64,000 nucleotides of DNA from Megaleporinus macrocephalus (taxonomy: Eukaryota > Chordata > Actinopteri > Characiformes > Anostomidae). Location: NCBI GenBank assembly GCA_021613375.1, contig CM038702.1:27263349-27327348 (forward strand), read 5' to 3'. The translations under genes and the position numbers were made by a program. The notes under the pieces are model-generated. The model saw only the letters and a program-made list of their open reading frames with translations, had not been told where the DNA came from and made no database searches. Numbering within the stretch: the stretch's first letter is position 1; each line of letters begins with the position of its first letter. Shown piece after piece: positions 1 to 9,800 of the stretch.

Positions 1-233
1 GTGACATCTTAATGCAGAAAACAGTAATCCTGATTACCACTACAAGCTGAACACACACACACATGGGCAGATGTAGCTGTGTGAAGAGGATGTATGCGAC
101 ACAGTGTGTATGTTTAGGTGTATGCACTCCTCTGTGTATATATATGGATGTGAATGTGTGAGACTGGGTATGTTTGTGTATACAGAAGTATGTTTGTGCA
201 TTCGTGCGTGTCTTTGTGTTTGTGTATTATTCT

Positions 234-237
<4 letters not shown>

Positions 238-267
<30 letters not shown>
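238..267. repeat. (GT)n microsatellite
   Basis: About 15 uninterrupted GT units. The bases from about 100 to 237 are TG/TATG-rich and look like decayed microsatellite. Confidence 0.95.
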
Positions 268-268
<1 letters not shown>

Positions 269-290
269 TCAGTTTGGGCAGTAAAAAATG

Positions 291-1045
291 CATTCAGTTT
301 TACTGAATTATCTGTACTGACCCAAATGATTTTACAGAACAGGTCTTACAGACCCCTTAATGACCCAAACAGTTCAGTAATATAGAAAATAATATAAAAA
401 AAACAGTTCAGCATTACTTACCAAAACATTTCATTGTGGTGATCAAACCAATACCTACTGAGCAAAGATTCCATTTTACTAAGCCCACTGGCCAAACCTT
501 TCAGTTTTACTGACCCAAACACCAAATGATCCACTCTGGCTGATCCAAACAATTAAGTTCTACTGAGCAAAACCATTTATGGTTTAGTATAACTTATTTA
601 GTATTACATACTTAGTATTAGATCCAAGCAATTCTGTCTTACTTAACCAACAAATTGAGCCTCACTGAGCTAAATGATTCAAGCTTCTTGAGCCAAATGA
701 TTCAGTCTTGGACACAAAATGATTCAATCCCTCTGACACGAAGTCTGCAGTCACACTAATCCAAAGAGTTCAGTCTTACTGACTCAAATGAAACCAAACA
801 ATCTTACAGAGCCATAGTGATTCAGTCTCACGGACTCTGCTCATTACGTTTTACTGACCTAAATGAATTAGATTGACTGAGCGAAACAATTTTATTTACC
901 CACATGATTTAGTCCTACTAACCTGAATGATTCAGTCTCACTAAAGTAAACAACTCAGTCTTACAGTCTTACAGACGTACAACTCAGTCTTACTATAATA
1001 AACAATTCAGTCTTGCTGAGAGAGATCATTTAGTTTTACTGACCT
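291..1045. repeat. Degenerate 22-23 bp tandem repeat
   Basis: Variants of the phrase TTCAGTCTTACTGA followed by CCAAATGATT recur across about 750 bp at intervals near 22-23 bp, with many substitutions and small indels. No frame stays open. This is an old, heavily mutated minisatellite. Confidence 0.75.
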
Positions 1046-1357
1046 GCTGCTGCTGATCAGAAGTGTGTTTTCACTCAGTAATCCAAACAAAGCTAATGGT
1101 GCTCTTACTTCTGCTGAACTAAAGTTACACTGCAGACTGACAAGCAGCACTACACAGCAAGTATGTTTATGTGTGTGTGTGCGTGTGTGTGTGTTTGCGT
1201 CTGGGTGCACGAGTGTCAAATGGCTCAGCGACCTCAACTTCCCCTAAAAAGCACCATGTACCACTTCCTCACTGTAAAACCACACATGCATACACAATCC
1301 CAGAAGCCCTGTTCAGTCCAGCAGGTGCAGGATCAATGAGCTGTGACTGAAACAAAG

Positions 1358-1360
<3 letters not shown>

Positions 1361-1426
<66 letters not shown>
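1361..1426. repeat. (AC)33 microsatellite
   Basis: A 66-bp uninterrupted AC run. A second AC run lies at 1513-1545. Confidence 0.98.
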
Positions 1427-1428
<2 letters not shown>

Positions 1429-1511
1429 TTACTGCACAACTGGAGCCTTTACTACATGAGCTGGTTGTCATCCAGCTCTTAGAAGTCATACGCGAATAAA
1501 AACATTAACAT

Positions 1512-1512
<1 letters not shown>

Positions 1513-1545
<33 letters not shown>
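1513..1545. repeat. (AC)n microsatellite
   Basis: About 16 AC units beside the telomere-like composite repeat at 1645-1780. Confidence 0.97.
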
Positions 1546-1547
<2 letters not shown>

Positions 1548-1644
1548 ACTTCACCTCTGTTCACCAGCACTGACCCACAGCACACAAAACCACAAAGTCA
1601 AGTTTAATTACAGTAAAACATCTGGACTGCCATTAATTTCCTAG

Positions 1645-1780
1645 AGACCAAAACCTACTACAAGCCTAAGTCTAAACTTACCCTAATCCTGACCTTAAAC
1701 TTACCCTAACCTTAACCATGATCATAACCTTACCCTGATCTTAAAATGTAATGATTTACAATATGGCGACTAGCGTGTGG
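1645..1780 (+). repeat. CCTAA-rich composite repeat, copy 1
   Basis: The segment has variants of TTACCCTAACCTTAACC followed by GTAATGATTTACA and GTGTGG. The same order (AC run, AGACC, CCTAA-like block, GTAATGATTTACA, GTGG) is found at 49721-50010, so this is an interspersed repeat rather than a chance run. Confidence 0.7.
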
Positions 1781-2029
1781 ATAAACAGACAAAGGGTCTC
1801 TACACTATGAGTAAACCTGCACATACACATGCACACAGTCTGAAGTATTGTTTTAAAATAAAAAAGTCAACATTTGCTTGTAGAGACCTGCAAAATACCA
1901 CAGAGAGGTCAATGTTGTGCTCTATTTTAACCATTCAAAACAAGGACACCGAAGAGAGACCACAGCAACTAATCACACACTCATACAAACACACACTTCA
2001 CTTTAAGCTCCCAGGCAGATAAAATTTTC

Positions 2030-3060
2030 TGCATAATTAAATAATAAAAATATTTAAACAATGCCATTCTGAGTGGGTTTGAGAGATGAGAAATAATATC
2101 TCTAAAATACATCCATGGTGACAAGATGCAGGCAGGCTGTTACATTAGTCCTCATAAACAGCAATACATATAAAACGATTAAAGGGTTCATGGGTGTTTT
2201 TTTAAGTAATAAAATAGCTACACTTGCTTAGTGGCGTCCCACTGAAAAGAGCTTGTAAATGTTTTGCAATGAACCATTTTCTATCTAACCATTTTGAATG
2301 ACTTTGTTTACTTTTCAGTGAGTTCACATTGCTTGAAGAATCTGTGAAATTCCCCTTAATACTGGTTATTATAAGTCACCTGTGGCTGCAACACTAGTTT
2401 TGGCATCTGAATATATGAAGCTTTAAGTTTAGCGGGTGCATGGACGCCCCCCAATACACACCACTGCATTACCTCTGAACACCTTCTGAGGATTTAGCCC
2501 CGCCCACTCACATCCAAGTTGTACATAATGTTTCAGCCCGGATTGCTTTTCGAATAAGGGCAGCCAAACAAAACAGAGTATTACATAGATCAATCTTAAA
2601 AAGCACACTGCAGGATAGAGTGATGTTTAAAAATAACCAGGCAAAAATCTATCATCACTGCTTTTCTGGTTTCGGGCCTTTTAGGTATAAAAGGTTATAC
2701 TTAAAGGTTATAGAAATGTTTGGCAGATTACTAGAGCGATTTACAATCCTGACACGCCTGACCCAGCTGCGTGTAGGTGTGTTACATTAGGGAATATGTA
2801 ACCATATGGATAAGGAGCCAATACCACTGGAATACCATTGAAATGAGACCAATACACTGGAATGAAAATGTATCAGAATTTTTCTTATATTTCACTAATT
2901 CCCCAGACCGGGATATGGTAACCTAAAACAGTGTCAGCGCAGTGAAATACCTCCTTAAAAAAAAGCATAAGAGCTCTTCAAAATCAAATATTTCATGCAC
3001 TGTTGTATACGCTCAGTTATAAACACTGACCAATGAACCCATATCTAAAGCAATAGCAAG
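2030..3060. other. AT-rich sequence without a recognised gene
   Basis: I see no gene or splice-flanked exon here. The phrase TTTTGAATGACTTTGTTTAC near 2290 is shared with 38785 and, as a variant, 59100, which suggests scraps of the interspersed family that forms the 57-59 kb palindrome. Confidence 0.5.
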
Positions 3061-3082
3061 ACAAATGAAAATATGGCCTTAC

Positions 3083-3135
3083 CATTTGAGAATGTGTCCT
3101 GGGGCAATCGTTAATATCCTCCACTTTCTCATTAG
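3083..3135 (-). CDS. nav2/nav3: Internal exon of neuron navigator gene (CH domain, second exon seen here)
   Basis: On the minus strand this 53-bp exon follows a pyrimidine-rich acceptor ending CGCAG and ends at ATG before the donor GTAAGG. Its first two bases complete the codon split from the exon at 9056-9173 (G+CT, Ala). It then reads NEKVEDINDCPRTHSQM and ends in phase 0. This continues the CH domain of vertebrate NAV2/NAV3, where the family has ANEK(V/I)EDINGCP..SQM. The V of EKVEDIN and the R of CPR agree with my memory of NAV3 rather than NAV2, but fish paralogues make this uncertain. One Gly of the usual INGC is Asp here. The next CH exon, expected to begin IENVD-like, was not found between 1 and 3082, so it lies outside the window. 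Navigators are large microtubule-associated proteins of growing neurites with an N-terminal CH domain and a C-terminal AAA+ ATPase. Confidence 0.88.
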
Positions 3136-3623
3136 CTGCGAAGGAGAAGAGTCAAAAACTGTAGATCACACACGTAAACACTTGCACAAGGGCAGCATAG
3201 TCTCTCAGGCTTGCCGTCACGAGGGAGCCAGAGTTGAAACCAGAGTGTATGTGTGTGTACACGTGTTCATATGTGTGCGTATGTATGTGTGTGTATGTAA
3301 TACTGACTTCTGTCCAGAGTGAAAAAAAAAGTGCACGGCTGTTAACTCATCAGCTGTTGGCTGAGTGTCTCTGACACACTATCTGGAGCCAGTGTGCTGG
3401 GGGGCAAGGCTAAAGTTTCAGCCCAGCCCGGAGGAGGAGAGAAAAGAATGAGGGAGCAGTTGAAAGAAAGAAAGAAGGAGAGAAAAGTCACTTTGGCCTT
3501 GCTGAGGAAAACATACGGGACACACATGCTTTAAAGTCGAGTGTGTTCCCTTTTTCTGGGCAAAAAATCAAATGCATCCAGTTTTTCCCAATTACACCCA
3601 AATGCAGCCAACCAGTGAACACA

Positions 3624-3692
3624 TGTTTGGTGTCTGAAGTTTGCCTCTTTATTTCAATTACAGGAGCTCCAAAACATAGCTAGCAAATTCAT
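3624..3692 (+). repeat. Interspersed repeat fragment shared with 51.2 kb
   Basis: TGTTTGGTGTCTGAAGTT followed by a T-rich stretch and a GAGCT-containing end recurs at 51194-51263 in the same orientation. A weaker version (GATGTCTGAGGTTGG) lies near 58800. Family unknown. Confidence 0.5.
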
Positions 3693-3857
3693 TATGCAGA
3701 AAACAATGTGAACACAGGTCCACTTAATCAGCGACGAGATGTTAAGATAATGCAGGGACGACCTCTTTTTGACAGCTTATTCAGTAAGAGCAGCACACAC
3801 TTGCTATCCAGACGCACTGTCACTGTCACATAGAGACAGTGCTCACTATAGACACTA

Positions 3858-4170
3858 TTCCACTGCATGGTAGCGAATCTGCGTGCCTTGTTTGGTTTTC
3901 CATTCAACAAACCTGGTACCTGCTACAAATTTTTGGGTGTCACCTCTGCTGAGGTTCTAAGCGAACTGAGCTGATACCAAAGTGTGATGTAAAGCACTGC
4001 AGAATACTGGCTGTTTGGATAGAATTGTCACTATTACTCTAAACACATATGTTAACACTAGCTCTCAGTTTCATGCTGCAATGCTACAATGACCAGCTAC
4101 ATTAAGCAGGGACTATATCTGCAGTGGAAATGCCGCAGACGGTACCAACATGGAGTTAGGTCAAACAACA
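3858..4170. mobile_element. Degenerate nonautonomous DNA transposon (hAT-like, fish type)
   Basis: The left end TTCCACTGCATGGTA and the right end GCAGTGGAAATGCC are inverted versions of each other. The interior has GGTACCTGCTAC and AGGTTCTAAGCGAACTGAGC, phrases I recall from a common nonautonomous element of fish genomes. No coding capacity is seen. Termini and target duplication are too decayed to define exactly, and the hAT assignment is from memory. Confidence 0.5.
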
Positions 4171-4195
4171 TCAAGCGATGGAAAAGAGCCATATC

Positions 4196-4690
4196 TGTCC
4201 AAAAGTATCCAGACAGTCCCTCTGTTGAGTAACGTCATCCATTGCTGAAACAGGTATTCAACTGCACACAGCTTATTTAACCTTCATAGAAAAGCACTGA
4301 CCAATAGCCTATAGCAGTCACACACAAGCTTACTTGGGAAGCAAAATGAGCTCATGTCTAGTTGATATTTATGTTTCTAATGTTTGGATGTTCTAAGCTT
4401 ATTATCAGATCATTTAACTGATTTCTAGCTTTTACTTGTTTTAAGTAATTTTAGTAAATTAAATTATCTCATTATATTGGCAAGTAATGGGACTTGAGAT
4501 AAACCCCCCCAACATTGAATAATGCAGCACTGAAACTGAGTTTCCTGGAGTTATGAAGCTCCAAGCAACACCATTGACATGAGTGATCCAGAAGTGAGCA
4601 AACAACATCAGTCTTTGACCTCTCTGATGCTCTGGTGACTGAATGCAATCAATATCTAGTGTAAGTCTCCCAAAAAAGATACATTGTAAG
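4196..4690 (+). mobile_element. Tc1-derived nonautonomous element, disrupted
   Basis: It starts TGTCCAAAAGTATCCAGAC and continues CATTGCTGAAACAGGTATTC. It ends with GACCTCTCTGATGCTCTGG, CTGAATGCAATCA and CTAGTGTAAG, which resemble the 3' part of a Tc1-like transposase. The same phrases occur in the element at 59430-59850. About 200 bp of unrelated AT-rich sequence separate the two ends. Confidence 0.5.
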
Positions 4691-5495
4691 AAACAACAAC
4701 AAAAGAAAATAAGGCTTTTAACTTATAAATAATACTTAGAAATAATAATGTAAAATAATGTATTAATGGGCATAAAACATACATTCTTGTCTGTAAAGTT
4801 ACTATTTAAAATTTGATTAACAATTTTTTTTAAGAAATACAGACATTGACTTTTTTAAACAAGTTTAAAAAAAAGGGGGGGGGTTGTATTATTACCCTTA
4901 ATGATAGAATCAAATATGAATGAGCAAGTATCTATAATGGTTTAAGCACATAATCACAGTCATTTTTTTATCATTTAAAAACTTCAGCTACCTTACGTAA
5001 TTCGTGATAAACAGGCAGATAAAAACTGTCTAAACTTACTTGAAAACAAATCTTGTTACACTACCTTCCATAACAAGACAGAAAAGTTTTTTTATTTCCC
5101 GTAGTAAGCTACCATTTTGGAGGTTTCATTCAGAAAGTGAAAATATAAAACACTACATTCTGCTCTTTTTCACATGTTATTGGGAGACATAACATTATCT
5201 TCGAAAGTGCTAGATGTAATCTATGTAAATAAGAACCAGGGGTGCTTGAGAACAGCTGTTCAGAACACTGCGATTTTGGAGTGTTAAGAGGGGAAACAGT
5301 TCACAATCGCATTGTCATAGGGAAAAGAGATATGGCCCTGTCAGAAAACCCCCTGTTATACCCATATTGAATGCTATGCAAAGTTATTAGTGAAGTGAAA
5401 CAGAGAGAATCAGTAAAGCAGCAGCAGGATCTTCTGTTTAGCAGCTCCCCACAGACAAGGAATGAGGTGGATGCTGTCTCAAAAAACATAGAGCA

Positions 5496-5743
5496 TAGCG
5501 TCGCTGTCCATTGAAATACAAATATCTCCAAAATTGCAACTTCACAGGAGAGACCAAAAACCTACTTTACTTTCCATGTAAGTGAGTGGAACCAGAATTA
5601 TTTTCAAGCTACTTTGGAGCACTATTGGTCCATTCATCATGAAATTGTCACACAATGTAAACAACTACTGGCGTGTTCAAATGATGTATAAAACTCAAAA
5701 TCAACAAAAATGGAGAAACGTTTTTCATTGGACAGCGACAATA
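5496..5743. mobile_element. MITE with GTCGCTGTCC termini, copy 1
   Basis: The ends are inverted repeats: GTCGCTGTCCATTGAAA at the left and TTTTTCATTGGACAGCGAC at the right, with TCTCCA/TGGAGA extending the match inward. The whole is about 248 bp with no coding capacity. The interior (CTTCACAGGAGAG, TTGGAGCA-TATTGGTCCA) is shared with copies at 16045, 51571 and 57561. Confidence 0.8.
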
Positions 5744-5837
5744 GAGTAGGATAGCCTTTTTGGAGGGAAGTGCAAAGGCACAGCTCTGGGTGGCACACAG
5801 ACATAGCAGTAAATGGGGATGTTATTTCATTCAAAAT

Positions 5838-6157
5838 AGATAGGTGATGCAGTGACAGCCATAGATAGGTGATGCAGTGACAGCCGTAGATAGGTGATGC
5901 AGTGACAGCCATAGATAGGTGATGCAGTGACAGCCATAGATAGGTGATGCAGTGACAGCCATAGATAGGTGATGCAGTGACAGCCGTAGATAGGTGATGC
6001 AGTGACAGCCATAGATAGGTGATGCAGTGACAGCCATAGATAGGTGATGCATGACAGCCGTAGATAGGTGATGCAGTGACAGCCATAGATAGGTGATGCA
6101 GTGACAGCCGTAGATAGGTGATGCAGTGACAGCCGTAGTAGGTGATGCAGTGACAGC
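5838..6157. repeat. 25-bp minisatellite, about 12.7 copies
   Basis: The unit begins ATAGATAGGTGATGCAGTG and ends ACAGCC, repeating every 25 bp. The commonest variation is CATAG versus CGTAG at the junction. One copy near 6050 lacks one base and one near 6135 lacks several. The unit has no stop on the minus strand, so all three minus frames are open; these frames are artefacts. Confidence 0.97.
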
Positions 6158-6199
6158 TTTTCCCACCAAACTGTTCAAATACAGCAGCCATGGGTCTTT

Positions 6200-7460
6200 T
6201 ACTACAACAACAAGAAAATGTCTGGCCTTAATAACAAACCTCTACCAGTGATGGGACAGACAACCAAGCTGAAAAGCAAAAAAAAAACAGTTGCTCAGCC
6301 TCCCTTTGGTATAGGCTCACTTGTTCAACCCCTTCTGGGTCTGTCAGCTATTGAGCCTTTACAATTTGTTGAGCGCTTATATGTGGTAGAACACACAGAA
6401 GAGACGCTCAAGCAGAGATCCTGCTAAGTATTTACAGGATTAGGGAGGCTAAAAGGAGACTAGACTATTGGCCTGAAAGACAGAAAGGAGGACGTAGATA
6501 TGCTCTCGCAAGCCCACCCAGGAGTGGACAACGTTAAGGATGAGCTAGTGTAAATGGGTACAATGGGGGTTATCTCAAGGATAGAATGGCCTGCGGAGCG
6601 GTGTACAGGCATGGTGCTCAGCTGAATGCAGAAATGATTTTCACCTAGTTAGATGCACAGTCTATGTTCTGGCAAGTACCACTTACGGAGGAATGCAGGG
6701 AGCTCACTATGTTTGCTACACCATTTGGCTTCTTCTGTTTTCATATTTTACTTTTCGGCCTTAATTCAGGTCTTGAGCACCTCCAGGGACGCATGTCTCA
6801 GCTGCTAGATCTGTCAAGTTGCAGGTCTAAAAGTGTTTCTGTGCACAGTCCGGGGTGCTGTTTGTAGGCCATCAAACAAGTGCTGCTGGATTAGCATCGG
6901 ACCCAGAAAAAGTCAGTGATTGTGAAAAAGCCTAATCCAAGTTATTGAAAACTGTGTGGTTGCATGAAGGACACATATTATAAATCAGTTTTGCCATGAG
7001 AGAAATCTGCCTAAACTTATTGGGAATCCATTATACAATCAGTTTTACCGGAGCATCCTAGCAAAAACATAGGGGCACATCTGTTCTTCCTGAAAAGCAC
7101 AACCTACCTTCTAGCAATAGACTATTAATCAAGGTGGCCTGAAATTGAGAAAATCTCCTTCACCACAGCCAAAGAAGTAATCACAGCACTGAAAGCCATT
7201 TTCTCTAGGAATGGCGTGTCAGGACTGCTAATCAGCGATAATGGACCATCAGAGTTTCCGGATTGTGCTGCAGACTATGATTAATGAATAGGTGTCGTTG
7301 GTGTGCCTGATCAAACGAAATAAGCAAACTTTGCTGGACTCTGGCCTTCAGTTCCCCACAACTGTTTTAGTGGGACAGAGATTCTTGTCCCCACTACCAC
7401 AACGGGCAGTCCAGCTTAAGTCACAGTGGGCCTAACAGGAGAGACACTAACCTTACAGAC
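6200..7460 (+). pseudogene. Decayed Ty3/gypsy retrotransposon pol relic
   Basis: Three pol domains are present in order, with frameshifts, stops and large deletions. At 6218-6427 is the end of a retropepsin-like domain with the motif PLLGLSAIEPL. At about 6490-6900 is reverse transcriptase, with VISRIEWP-like, LDAQSMFWQVPL, FATPFGFFCF and, further on, an LFVGHQTS-like segment in another frame. At about 7095-7260 is the integrase core, with ITALKAIFSRNGVSG and LLISDNGPSEF. At 7360-7430 a VGQRFLSPLPQ-like block resembles the segment after the integrase core. RNase H and most of RT are missing. I see no LTRs or target duplication. The frame at 7504-7716 is not recognised and may be more of the element. 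The relic cannot encode a working protein. Confidence 0.82.
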
Positions 7461-9055
7461 CTTACAGAAGAGTCAATAGGATGCCACGACTAAATCCAGC
7501 TATGTGGATCTAATTCCGATCGGCCAGCTGACATGCTCAGCAGGGGAGGAAGAAATAGGGCCCATCAAAAAGCTCTCCCTTAACCACTCATTGCTACTGA
7601 AGAGGCTTCAGAAGGAGGCCATCTCAGAGGACATGGTTTTAACAAGTGCAACAAACAGGAGGACTTCAGAAGGGAAGTATTTATTAACTAGACTGCAAGG
7701 AAAGCAACCAGTATGAATTAAAGATTATGTTCGAGGTAAACAAGTGCAATGTGAATGTTGACACATGTTCAAGAACAGTTAGGCTGTGGTTTTATAGAAA
7801 GTAAAAAAAGTTTCCTTATTTATTTATAGAAGGAGAAATACTGAAGATATATATTTTTCATTTGTAAGAAACATATAAACCTCATTTTCTGTTTCACATC
7901 AGAGCTTGTCTTTAGAGAAGGAAAGGGTGGATGTCCACGCTTAGTTATTGAGACGCAAAAGAATATTGCATATATGTTTAATGATGCAATACATTACTAC
8001 AACATTCCACAACTCCTGCAGATTTTGGAAATCTGTCTTTTGTTTTAAACATAACATCTCAACCCAGTTTGAGGCAAGTGTGGTTAGCGCAATGGTAGCC
8101 TCATACGCTTCGCCACCTGTACACAAAGCAACTAGTATCTTTTATGCTGATAGGCTTTGTTCAGTTCCATTCTGATTGGCTGTCTATGTGCATGCACCTC
8201 ACTGCAGTAGGGTTTTTCAGTCCAACAAGAAGTAAATGTCTGCATGCAGTTACGCTCTGTGTGCTGTGACTGAGCCTTTCAGGGTGAGATATAGATATTT
8301 AGAGAAAAAGTTCTCTAAAAGCTATTTATGGCTTTTATTTCAAACACATAGTAGATTTTAGGCAAGATATTGTCGTGTTTACCAACATATACCATGTACT
8401 TCCTGCAGCTTTGTTGTTCACCATATTAAGTGAAGAAAATGCAACACAGTCTCAGACAATAGGCAGAAATCTGACGTACAGTACAAGCTCCATGCTAACG
8501 GATGATTATAAGCTTTAATAACGTAAGCCTCATGGCTCCAGTGCTAATACTAAAGAAATTTCTGACACCAAACATGTTTTGGCTGCTCACCAACATCTGG
8601 AGAAAAAAGGGAAAACTGGGCAAATTACGTTTTTCTTTCAGAAAAGGGAGATGCTTCCCAGCTTCACTGCCATCTTTAATTTGATTGGGAGAAAGCAGAG
8701 TGTCTTCAGAGCATATGCTAAAGTGCATTACCTGTGTTTCTGTGTGTGTAAGTGGGCAGCAGAATGTATATGAAAAGGTGGGCCTGGCAGTATAAAAGAT
8801 CCTCAATGCCACACGCCAACCTCACTGTTGTGCTCTTTTTTAAGTGGTGCTAAATGGAAAGTCTTACTGGGAACAAGAGTAACTGCTATAACTGCTTCAT
8901 AACAGAATAGTTATTGAAATAAAACGTAAACTAATTGATATGAATTGAGGGAGCATTTAATATGATAGATGCTGTATGTATGGAAATAAAAATGTCATGC
9001 CAGTAAAGCTTTCTGTTTTGTATTGAAATGAATTAGATATAAAAGAATATCTTAC

Positions 9056-9173
9056 CTATAATTTGGATGATCTGTGCCAGTAGAATTCCGTCTGGGATGT
9101 CCTGGGTCAGGTCTTTTATAAGGCGGGGACAGCCTGCTTTGGTAAGATAATGATTTGCCCAGTCAGTGTAGAT
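9056..9173 (-). CDS. nav2/nav3: Internal exon of neuron navigator gene (CH domain, first exon seen here)
   Basis: This 118-bp minus-strand exon has a textbook acceptor (TTCTTTTCTCTTGTAG, RC of the plus strand at 9174-9189) and the donor GTAAGATA. It reads in phase 0 as 39 codons plus one base, beginning IYTDWANHYL, then RLIKDL, QDIPDG and ending QIIQII. These are hallmark residues of the first half of the NAV2/NAV3 calponin-homology domain. In mammals the family also starts an exon at the IYTDW position. NAV1 proteins lack the CH domain, which narrows the choice to NAV2 or NAV3. The stretch TKAGCP replaces the mammalian AKSGHK, so this is a divergent fish paralogue. RLIKDL, QDI and IIQII lean to NAV3, while LLAQ leans to NAV2. 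The domain probably contributes to cytoskeletal association. Everything from 9174 to 64000 is upstream of this exon, and I could not find the preceding exon. Confidence 0.92.
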
Positions 9174-9363
9174 CTACAAGAGAAAAGAAGACAAAAAACA
9201 ATGAATAAACGTATGAATCACATTTATGAAGACCCAACACACTCCTGTAGTGTAAAAGTAACTGTAATTTCCCAAAAAATCTCATTTTCTTCATGTTCTC
9301 ATTAGGGTTATGCCACATACACATTCAATAACAATAACAAAACACACACAACTGTAGAAACTG

Positions 9364-9620
9364 CACCCACTGCAGATTCATACTGGATTATAATCACACT
9401 GTGGGTTCATACTGAATCAAAATCATTCTACAGTTATTACTGTACAACTGTATAAACTACACTACAGATTCATACTGGATTAAAATCACTTCATTATTAT
9501 TACTGTCTCACTGTAACAACCCACATTGCAGATTCATACTGGATTAAAATCACTCCATAATTGTTACTGTCTGACTGTAACGACCCACACTGCAGATTCA
9601 TGCCGGAATACAATCATTGC
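9364..9620. repeat. About four copies of a roughly 64-bp repeat
   Basis: GCAGATTCATACTGGATTA recurs at about 9372, 9464, 9528 and 9592, alternating with ATTACTGTCTGACTGTAAC. The last three spacings are 64 bp. The first interval is 92 bp and holds a diverged extra copy. Confidence 0.75.
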
Positions 9621-9708
9621 TTTCATTTAGTTACACATATAGAAAAAGCTAAAGGACTAAAAGAGGCCTTGATCAGCAACAACCGTGGGCACTAAGAAAA
9701 CTGGAGAG

Positions 9709-9742
9709 ACAAAGAGAGAGACAGAGAGAAAGAGAGAGACAT

Positions 9743-9797
<55 letters not shown>
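9709..9797. repeat. (GA)n microsatellite
   Basis: GA-rich run with an uninterrupted core from about 9745 to 9796. Confidence 0.95.

Positions 9798-9799
<2 letters not shown>

Positions 9800-9800
<1 letters not shown>

Larger units (their letters stand above)
3136..9055 (-). other. Intron between the two CH-domain exons
   Basis: This 5,920-bp phase-1 intron runs from donor GTAAGA (minus strand, at 9055) to acceptor AG at 3137-3136. It holds DNA-transposon remnants (3858-4690), a MITE (5496-5743), a 25-bp minisatellite (5838-6157) and a Ty3/gypsy relic (about 6200-7460). From 7720 to 9050 I see only AT-rich unique sequence. The tRNA-like string near 8080-8110 lacks a recognisable B box. Confidence 0.85.

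Noticed and set aside
5637..6191. 184-residue minus-strand frame with ITYLWLSLHHLS repeats
   Set aside because: The 25-bp unit is open in all three frames; no coding constraint.
8075..8110. tRNA-like GTGGTTAGCGCAATGGTAGC
   Set aside because: No B box or cloverleaf could be made from the following sequence.
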